NCBI GenBank assembly: GCA_030248195.1
Contig: JASAND010027734.1
Coordinates: 1-64,000 of the forward strand
Length of the DNA stretch: 64,000 bases
Origin: Trissonchulus latispiculum
Lineage: Eukaryota; Nematoda; Enoplea; Enoplida; Ironidae
Reading direction: 5' to 3'
Below are positions 57,601-64,000 of the stretch, one piece after another. A program made the position numbers and the translations under genes. Positions within the stretch are counted from its first letter, which is position 1, and every line of letters begins with the position of its first letter. Under the pieces are notes generated by a model. It did not search any database and was not told where the DNA came from. It was given only the letters and a program-made list of their open reading frames with translations.

Positions 57601-60600
57601 AGACCTTCGCATGCGCTGATTGGAAGGTATGAATCACGTGACCTACTTTGCAATAAAAATCTAGGCTCCAAAAATCCAAAGGAATCATTTTGGAAACAGT
57701 GCCTAAGTAATAATCTTATGACAATTTTATAACCCAATTTCTATATCTGTAAAATGTATTATTGTAAAATGTATTTGTATATTTTACGCTGACACCTAAC
57801 AGTAAATCTTTAATTAAGTTAAATCTTTAATCAGAAGATTTTAATGGAATTTTCAGATTTCTAATAAGTTTGTGTTTCTACACTTTACATAAATGACTAA
57901 GTCACAAGTTTGTATTGTTTCTGTTTCATCTGTTCTGTTTCTGTTATCTATTACTTATTCGTATCTTGTACTGTTGGATCTTTTGCGCTTTCCCCCTCCC
58001 CCCGACCTAACTTTTGTTTTTTTACCATTTGTCCACGGTGTTCTCACGCCCATTCAACTGCAGCCCGGATTTGCAGTCCGCCTGTAGGGGCACCCGTTTC
58101 TTCGCATTCAACAATAGAACGAAATCTGTTAATCTTACTTTTACAGGTGGCAGTCACTTGCATGGTGACAGTGGCCCGGTAAACCGGAAACAGCGCGGTC
58201 CGCCGCGCAGAGTATTGTCATCTGGTCCAGTAATATTAGAGGAATTCAAACAAACTTCAACTCTCTTCAAATTAGGGTTGACACAGCAAAACCTGCTCCT
58301 GATATCATCTTTCTCAACGAAACGCTTATTGGTCCAAAATCAACTCCCGTAAGCGGCCCCTACCAGCTCCGTGGCTACTACATGATGCGCTACGACCGGC
58401 AACGTGCCGGCGGCGGCAACTTAGTCTACTTCAAGCAGCACTTATGTCTCGGCGAAGTGCGTGTAAACGCCCGGTTAGACTATGCCTAGTTCAGATTGCG
58501 TTCAAAAGGCCCCTCTATGCTATTCGCCCACTGTTATCGTCCACCGAAGGTTGATTCTTCGATTTTTGCTGCTTTGTCTGTTGACATTAATGAACTTGAG
58601 ATTCTACATCCTGAAGCCACAGTCACTGTTCTCGGTGATCTCAATATTCACAACCGAGAGTGGTTAGGTGGAGATTGCCTTGACAACAAGCTGGACTCGA
58701 CGCCCAGGTTTTCGCTTCCAATTATGGCTTTGTTGCAGCTGGTAGAGGAGCCTATGTGAACTTATATGCATCTGGAGGTTCGCCGGGTGTCGAAGCCGGA
58801 TATTATTCTGACTGATAATCCACAACGCTTCCGCTCTGTTGCGACTGAATCTTGCATTGGCAGTTCTGACCATGCTCTAATCGTCGCTCAATGTGACCTC
58901 ATTTCTGAGCCTCCATCATCCTCGAAGACGACGGTACACTGCTATGCGAAAGCAGACTGGAAGGGCATGACGTCTTTCCTTGATTCTATAGATTGGGAAA
59001 ATTTAGTTATCAAGGAGGATCCTGACGGTAGCTGCAACCGCATATCCGATCTTCTCAGATTTGCTCAGGAGAAGTACGTTCCCTCTAAGCTTGTCAAACC
59101 GAAGCGCATAAAACCTTGGTACTCTAGTCATCTACATCCACTGAGAAAACGAAAGAAGACCTATAACGGTCGTGGACGTCCTCCCGTGAACCAGCCGACT
59201 ACCACGCCTATAAGGCAGCGCGCAATGAATACACTGCGGCCGTCAGGAACCAAAAGATTTGTCACGCATCTCGGTGCGTGGAGCAGATTGATGGTCTCTC
59301 GGGCAAACCGTGGTTGAAAGTTGTGAACGAAGTCCTTGGGCGCGGCACCTCAGAGTCCATACTGCCGCTCAATCGAAATGACATGGTCATATCTGATGCT
59401 ATGGAAAAGGCAACAGTATTCAATGAGCAGTTTGCTGCCAAAGCCCCCATTCCTGACGTTGATCGCGCATTCACGGCTCCACCTGCCTTACCGGTTGCAA
59501 TGACTGACTTTCGTTTCCATCCTAAGATTGTCCGTAAACTGCTGAAGGCAGTTGATACATCCAAGGGTCCCGGATTAGACGGTGTTAGTGGATTCACCTT
59601 ACGAGAATTTGCGGACATACTGTGCTATCCATTGTCCAAACTATTCCGTTCTTGTATCCAACTCGGTGTCTTTCCTACCCTGTGGAAAGCAGCCAAAATT
59701 GTGCCGGTGTGCAAAAAAGGAAACCGAACAGACCCAGCCAATTACAGGCCTGTTGCTCTTCTTTCGCTGGTCTCAAAAATTCTGGAGAAGTATGTCGCAT
59801 ATCATGTTGTAAAACACCTTGATCGTCATCACCTCATCCAAGACTGTCAATTCGGTTTTCGCAAGGGGCACAGTACACTCCACCCGTTAATGATCCTGCA
59901 TCAACTTGCCGCAGACGGTCTGGACCATTCACAGGAATTGGCCGTTGTGGCCTTGGACATTGCAGGTGCTTTCGACACAGTGTGGCATAAACGTCTACTG
60001 CAGAAGTCTCGCTCTCTTGGACTGTCTTCCTCAGTTCTTGGATTCCTCCAAGACTATCTTACGAGTCGCAGCCAATTGACTATTGTGAGCAAAGTCTATG
60101 CCGAAGCCTGTGACCGCTGGAGTCCCTCAGGGCTCCATTCTGGGTCCTTTCCTGTTTGCAGTTTACAACAATGATCTGCCGTCAGCAGTCAACTCCCAGT
60201 GCCTACTGTTTGCGGATGATTGTTCCTTGTTACAGCGCATACCTAAGCCGGCTGCCCGACTCGGGCGCTTTGCCACTATCCAAAAGGATATCGACTGTAT
60301 TCTGCAGTGGGCTGAAATAAACCAAATGACGTTTGCACCCCAAAAGACGCAGTTGATGACTCTCGCCGACGTGACAGAGCCGCCCTGGACCAGTCTCCAT
60401 TAACAATGGCCGGGACCCGGATATCCTCTACCATGGAATTGAAACTCCTTGGGGTTACATTCGGCTCTTACCCTCTGATGGACTGGTGTCAAGAAGCACA
60501 TATCTGCCAAAATAGCGACTGCCGGACGCATGACTGGAATGCTTCGTCGCCAGTCCCGTTTCTTGTCCGAGGAAGCACGATACCGGGTATACGTTGCAAC

Positions 60601-61865
60601 GATCAGGACTATCATCGAGTATGGGTGCCCGGTATTTGTTAACGCTCCAGAGGGATTGCTTGCCTTAATGGACCGTCTCCAAGATCGTGCTGCACGGCTT
60701 TTTCCTAGCCTAGCCCGCAGACTGGATCCAGTGGGCCTCCGCAGAAACGTTTCTGGCCTGTGTCAGCTCTACCGTATCATCGACGGGACGGCTCCCGCGG
60801 CTGTATCACGCGCCACCCGACCCAGTTTTCTAAGTGTACAGCGGACAACACGGACTAGTGAGGCCCTTAACCTCCGATCGTTGAACATCCCCCAAATCTC
60901 GAACGTCCTCCCACCTCCACTCCTACCTCCCCCGGTTCTCCCGGCTCTGGAACCAGCTCGACAATGAAACCACCTTTGCCACCACGCTGGACGAGTGGAC
61001 CACGCTGGACCATCTTCAAGAAAAGATGTGCAGCGGAACTGAGGATCATGCTAGGATAAGCCACTGGCTTTCTACCTAAACAAGTACTTAAACAAGTAAG
61101 TACCAATAACCTTGAAATTTGGTGTGGGTGCATACTGGAGGCTGATAAATTCAAAAATTAAAATTATTTTAAATTTTTAAAAAATTTAAAAAATTTAAAA
61201 TTTTAGTTTGGTAAGGGGAATCAAAAAATTTTTTGAAAAAAAATTTGCTGAAAACTTGCATACAGGGGTTTTCTGGAACGCTGAGCACGAATCTGAACTC
61301 CGTTTTTCGTTTCAACTTTTCGTTAGCTCAGTATAGGCTTATATGTTAAGCTTACAACTTTAGATTGCCAAACTTGCCAAACTAAAAATTTAAATTTTTT
61401 TTTAAATTTGAAATTTTTTGAATTTTTGAATTCATCAGCCTGTAGTATGCACCCACACCAAATTTCAAAGTTATTGGTCAAAAAATCAAAGGTTAGGGCT
61501 CGGGGGGGGGAAGCGCAAAAGATCCTGTTATCCGTACTGTTTCCCCTGTATATAATTTTTGTTCGAATGTTTTCATCTTCGTTGTTACTGTATTACTTAC
61601 CCGAATTGAGAAAATATCACTATAACTTCTATCAGTTGCTTCCGTTAATACTGTGTGTAATCTATTAAAATCTTCAGAGAACATCCTGCTATGTGTCAGC
61701 GTAAAATACATTATGCGTTTTACAGATATAGAAAATTGCGCTCACTTATCTAAGCAGTTCAAATTTGTTACAATACAATTCAAATTGTCAGCGTGAGCTA
61801 CTATTACCATTACCATCACCATCATTACTAGTCATTATCAAGAGTTAATAATAATAATTATAATA

Positions 61866-61915
<50 letters not shown>

Positions 61916-63708
61916 CAACATTATTAAGAAGGATAGGAAGAACAAGAAGAGTGAGCCAGTAGGCTTTTATGTACGTAGCATGTAACGATAATACGGGGAG
62001 AGTTTTCTTTACAACCTTCCTTACCTCTTGTATATTGGAAAGTTTTTCTGAAGCTATCGTAATACTCCGTTCTGGGAAGAACTGAAAGATCTGTACTACC
62101 ATTCAGATTTCAAATCCCCATTTCCTCTTTATGGTTTCTTCACTGTTGTTGGGCTATGGCAATCCCTTTTTTAATTGGGGGTTACATTCTGTTGTAACGT
62201 GTAGTTTTCAGAGTGTTGACTAGCATAACAAGGAATTTACGCCTCACCAAAGCTCGATTTCCTTACAGAAATAAAATGTGGAATCAATTCTGTCAACATC
62301 GAAATTCTTCTTTCAATTTTCTAGACAACTTTTTTGAATATATATAATATGTGATTCAAATTTGTTTAGGTTTTCAATTGTCCACAGATATAATGCATTT
62401 GCTGTTGCTTCGTTATATGCGAAGAGATGGCACCCTGCGATTTGGTGACTTTGTGGCTGCGATTTTGCATTTGGTTGCTGCATTTAGTAAGCTACTTTTA
62501 TCGGTATTTTAAACTGTAAATTGTTTTACCCCTGTATAAAAGTTAGGACGGAGGAAATTGAATCCGATGTCACAAATTTCGTGACACTGGTGATGACAGC
62601 ACAAAGACAATACCTTTGTCCAAATGGTGTAACATTAGAAATGAAATTGTCAGTCCAGAACCTGAGACCCGAAAAATTCTGGCATCATGTGGGGTAAACC
62701 CATGAATTTGGGATTAACGCTTCGGCGATCGGCCAACTGAGGCCATTTACCAGGACTGCAGCCGCACCAAGCGAGAAGGAGGCTGTATCCAAACTGTAGT
62801 GACAATGAATTAATAACAATGCGTTTTACAATGCGGTCCAAGCTCATCTTAATGTGAAAGATGCAAAGTGATTCTTCCGTATACGCACACCTGCGTCTAA
62901 AATTTGCAAAACTTAACTGATTGAGCTAAAATTTGGTATAGGTGCATTTTAGCACATTTGTCATCGATGTGTGACAATAATTTAAACTTTAAAATAATTT
63001 AAATTTTTAATTTTTAATGGGGGAACAAGGTAACCTAAACATTTTTTGTCCCGATTTCGCTGAAAAGTTGCAAAGTTTTCGTTAGTTCCGTACAATCTAA
63101 AGATCTATGCTTAACTTTTAAGCTTATTTCTAGGTAATAAAAACTGGATCTAAAAATGGTTTTCAGATTCATGTTCAGCGATCCTTAAAACCCGTGCATG
63201 CAACTTTTCAGCGAAATCGGAGAAAAAATTTTTTATTCCCTTTGGTTCCCCCTTATAAACTTAAAATTTATATTTTTAAGGTTTTTAAATTTTTGTCACA
63301 GATCGATCAGAAATGTGTTAAAATGCACCCATGCCAAGTTAGAGCTCAATCAGTTATGTTTTGCAAGTTCTAGACACAGGTATGCGTATATGGAGGAATC
63401 AACTGTGTGTAGAAAGTGAAGTGTGTACAAAATTAAATTGTCACTTCCGTACTTGAGCTGATACACAAAAAATTTGCGTTTTTCGATTCAGCAGTAAAAC
63501 TGTTTCATGACACACTCTTCTCCTAGTATATATATTTGGGTATTGTGAATCCAGGTATCATCGCTAGCTGCTTATTGTGCTTATTGTTACAGATTCTTTC
63601 ACGAGAAAGCTGAAGGAAGGACGCGATGTTATTGAAATTAATTCTAAAGACGTAGGTTTTCGGATAAACAAAGACTGTTTTGGTGTATGCTCGAATTTAA
63701 TGTGGTGA
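42893..63708 (+). CDS. Calpain-family protein, protease-dead, about 20 exons (about 650 residues)
   Basis: Exons: 42893-43027, 43238-43307, 43787-43938, 44136-44242, 44872-45034, 45248-45310, 45586-45674, 49004-49081, 49397-49575, 49732-49850, 50124-50222, 50682-50800, 51376-51421, 52310-52363, 52710-52767, 52922-52980, 56966-57037, 57194-57270, 62388-62486 and 63593-63708. Every junction has GT-AG and matching phase, apart from one extra base in exon 18. Order: papain-like core (about 1-290), C2-like domain (about 290-460), penta-EF-hand domain (about 474-650), which is the classical calpain layout. Catalytic Cys, His and Asn are replaced by Arg71, Gln221 and Gln245. The start Met follows an in-frame stop. 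The last exon may instead splice at GTGAGT (63705) and continue out of the window. Likely a non-proteolytic scaffold, as known for vertebrate calpain-6; role inferred. The gene spans 20.8 kb because its introns have collected transposons. Confidence 0.87.
43492..43710. mobile_element. MITE in calpain intron 2, CAAGAGTACATAAT family
   Basis: Ends CAAGAGTACATAATGATAAG and (rc) CAAGAGTACATTATAGATAG are inverted copies. The inside has CCCCTCCCGCAATTG and CCCCCCGCAAATG. Both flanks contain TTGTTG but no clean duplication. Confidence 0.65.
45953..45980 (+). repeat. Short tandem repeat GTCCATAG
   Basis: Three copies of GTCCATAG followed by GTCC in calpain intron 7. Confidence 0.85.
46128..46318. 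mobile_element. G-rich MITE, copy B
   Basis: Same ends and inner order as 10572-10737 (CCAGACATGTGCAGGAGGGG, AACCGGATTTTTCCGG, GGTGAGCTCC, CCCCAAGCACATGTATGG), flanked by CTTGTG/CTGGTG. It carries a few extra bases relative to copy A. Confidence 0.72.
46450..48089. mobile_element. hAT-type element with GGGTACCCG palindromes, calpain intron 7
   Basis: Ends TAGGCATGGGCACGGGT are identical in inverted orientation and flanked by a perfect 8-bp duplication GCTGTGAG (46442-46449 and 48090-48097). The perfect palindrome CGGGTACCCG is repeated inside both ends. The 1.64 kb interior is AT-rich and non-coding. Confidence 0.9.
48144..48910. mobile_element. hAT-type MITE with GGTGACCCGG motifs, calpain intron 7
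   Basis: Ends CAGYGAT..AACCGGGTCAC with a perfect 8-bp duplication ATGCACGC (48136-48143 and 48911-48918). GGTGACCCGG repeats lie inside both ends. It is only 54 bp from the previous element. Confidence 0.9.
49004..50800 (+). CDS. Calpain exons 8-12: core end and C2-like domain
   Basis: Reads EGEFWISW (calpain DGEFWMSF), [11 protein letters not shown] (RGSTAGGCRN), [10 protein letters not shown] (TFW.NPQY), HIIGFSVYK (IGFAVY) and [19 protein letters not shown] (LPPGEYVIVPSTFEPG.EG). This domain normally packs against the protease core and can bind calcium or membranes. Intron phases are 2, 2, 1, 0, 0 into exons 8-12. Confidence 0.87.
50316..50385 (-). repeat. tRNA-derived relic in calpain intron 11
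   Basis: Minus strand CGTGGTGTAATGATATCACG resembles a tRNA D-arm region, with a decayed B box (TAGTTCCAAATC). Confidence 0.3.
51376..63708 (+). CDS. Calpain exons 13-20: linker and penta-EF-hand domain
   Basis: Reads [68 protein letters not shown] then (after a frame slip) LRDALETVG, and ILHLVAAF. The helices match the calpain PEF domain, but loop positions that normally carry Asp (D.D.SG.L) read NPGQLLGRI and QCKTTSGVM, so calcium binding by these EF-hands is doubtful. Exon 18 has five A's at 57240-57244 where four keep the frame and give phase 1, as exon 19 requires. Confidence 0.8.
51743..52259. mobile_element. hAT-type MITE, GGCCGG family, copy 2, calpain intron 13
   Basis: Ends TAGTGTTTGAGGCCGGCC with an 8-bp duplication CACCTACA/CACCTACC (7 of 8). 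The core matches copy 1 (CTACCGGCCTA, AAGATATTTA, ACTAGATTTGGAGT, TTGTATCCCAGCCGGCGG). The GGCCGG stacks are longer than in copy 1. It ends 50 bases before calpain exon 14. Confidence 0.9.
53261..54706. mobile_element. TTAA-flanked element A, calpain intron 16
   Basis: Lies between TTAA at 53257-53260 and TTAA at 54707-54710. Ends GGGGGTGTCGCTT and (rc) GGGGGGGTCCGCTTTTT. TTAA targets suggest the piggyBac group, but no transposase remains. The region 53531-53784 carries GGCCGG motifs and a hAT right end CCGGTCAACAACACTA; its left end was not found. Confidence 0.55.
54711..56721. mobile_element. TTAA-flanked element B, interrupted by a 1 kb palindrome
   Basis: Ends GGTGCTGGTATC on both sides, inverted, flanked by TTAA (54707-54710, shared with element A, and 56722-56725). 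Without the insertion at 55603-56601 it is about 1.0 kb. The homologous locus at 22.8-23.7 kb lacks that insertion. Confidence 0.7.
55603..56601. mobile_element. 999-bp palindromic element with GGACAGATGNRTAAATT motifs
   Basis: The outer 180 bases of each arm are almost exact inverted copies; the inner AT-rich parts are diverged but still alignable, giving arms near 450 bases. The ends TGTTACGGGCAGATG sit between TA dinucleotides. Each arm holds five spaced variants of GACAGATNNRTAAATT. No coding sequence; Tc1/mariner-like target choice. Confidence 0.78.
57461..57570 (+). other. Two adjacent small hairpins in calpain intron 18
   Basis: GCAGATAT..TTGCAA..ATCAAA pairs with TTTTGATT.TTGCA..ATATCTGC, and CATAGAAATCAAAAACT pairs with AGTTTGATTTTCTGTG immediately after. 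They may be ends of a small AT-rich repeat or structured RNA. Confidence 0.3.
58190..61065 (+). pseudogene. Decayed non-LTR retrotransposon (LINE, Jockey/CR1-like), calpain intron 18
   Basis: An APE-type endonuclease is visible ([38 protein letters not shown]), then a reverse transcriptase with [47 protein letters not shown] (motif A), [13 protein letters not shown] and FADD (motif C), and a C-terminal region typical of the clade. In-frame stops at 58487 (TAG), 58757 (TGA) and 60401 (TAA), and frame changes near 59190 and 60120, show it cannot encode a full protein. The 5' end is truncated; no clear 3' tail or target duplication was found. It lies in sense orientation in the intron. Confidence 0.9.
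61102..61479. mobile_element. Small foldback element
   Basis: Ends ACCAATAACYTTGAAATTTG, then GTGTGGGTGCATACT, are inverted copies, followed by CAGGCTGATRAATTCAAAAA in both arms. Centre AT-rich. It starts just after the LINE remnant. Confidence 0.7.
61851..61915. repeat. (ATT)n microsatellite
   Basis: About 20 ATT units in calpain intron 18. Confidence 0.95.
62671..62760 (-). repeat. tRNA-derived SINE-like head (family shared with 2802-2878)
   Basis: Minus strand A box TGGCCTCAGTTGGCCGA and weak B box GGGTTTACCCC, followed by CCAGAATTTTTCGGGTC as in the 2.8 kb copy. More decayed than that copy. Confidence 0.45.
62869..63401. mobile_element. Small foldback element in calpain intron 19
   Basis: Ends TGATTCYTCCRTATACGCAY, then ACCTG, and inner blocks AACTGATTGAGCT and GGTGCATTTTARCACATTT are inverted copies over about 130 bases. 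The centre has TTTCGCTGAAAAGTTGCA and its complement. Confidence 0.7.
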
Positions 63709-64000
63709 GTTTTTTGGACGCACATTGTTAAAATACACCTCAAATCAAACTTAGATTTCATGAAATTTTTCAAAATAACTTGTTTTAAAGTTTTAACATC
63801 CTCGGCGCAATCCCGCTTCAAAACATGGATATTTCTTTTTGATGCTGATTTTTTCATTTACTAATTTCTGCATGCATAACACAGGTGGACAAGGGGGGAA
63901 GGGGGGGAATTTACCCTCCCCCCCCTCGGCGAAGACGTCCACAAGGGTCGCGAAATTGCACCCACAAGGGGTAAGAAAATTGGCCACAAGGGGTAAGAAA
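63709..64000. other. Right edge
   Basis: No exon recognised. A G tract, C tract and two copies of CCACAAGGGGTAAGAAA end the window, perhaps the start of another repeat. Confidence 0.4.

Overview
This is a 64 kb piece of an animal nuclear genome, AT-rich and gene-poor. The evidence is spliced genes with GT-AG introns, a two-pore potassium channel, a calpain-family protein, an EGF/transmembrane protein, a Polinton-type DNA polymerase, a non-LTR retrotransposon, tRNA-derived SINE-like heads and a dense crowd of short inverted-repeat transposons. Coding exons are clearly richer in GC than the DNA around them. An invertebrate is likely; I cannot name the phylum from the sequence alone.

Layout. 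1-1.6 kb: 3' part of a protein-primed family B DNA polymerase (Polinton/Maverick or adintovirus-like), open through the left edge. 2.7-10.7 kb: no gene; inverted-repeat elements, one hAT-type MITE and four tRNA-like heads. 13.2-19.3 kb (+): two-exon K2P potassium channel whose 4.5 kb intron interrupts the first selectivity-filter glycine codon; the intron carries two foldback elements, a long inverted-repeat element, a SINE-like head and a miRNA-like hairpin. 21.3-21.5 kb (-): possible small secreted protein. 24.5-28.3 kb (-): last eight exons of an EGF-EGF-stalk-TM-cytoplasmic-tail protein whose 5' end was not found. 28.6-33.0 kb: a 4.4 kb foldback with arms near 2 kb, packed with a 20-base motif and AAACTTTT runs. 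33.7-39.7 kb: a stack of MITEs (hAT, PIF/Harbinger-like, TTAA-flanked). 42.9-63.7 kb (+): a calpain in about 20 exons, reconstructed here, in which all three catalytic positions are replaced. Its introns hold hAT MITEs, two abutting TTAA elements (one carrying a 1 kb palindromic insertion), a decayed LINE and two small foldbacks.

Two themes stand out. First, the calpain keeps the fold and exon phasing but has Arg, Gln and Gln where Cys, His and Asn should be, so it is best read as a non-proteolytic calpain. Second, seven insertions in 46 kb have hAT-like ends with 8-bp target duplications (six perfect), and the families each carry their own short, mostly GC-rich repeat (GGCCGG, GGTTCCGG, GGGTACCCG, GGTGACCCGG, GCGTC), as if different transposases each read a private sub-terminal code. 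A duplicate locus at 22.8 kb serves as an empty site that confirms one insertion.

Exon boundaries were inferred by hand from splice consensus, phase continuity and family knowledge. No alignment or database search was run.
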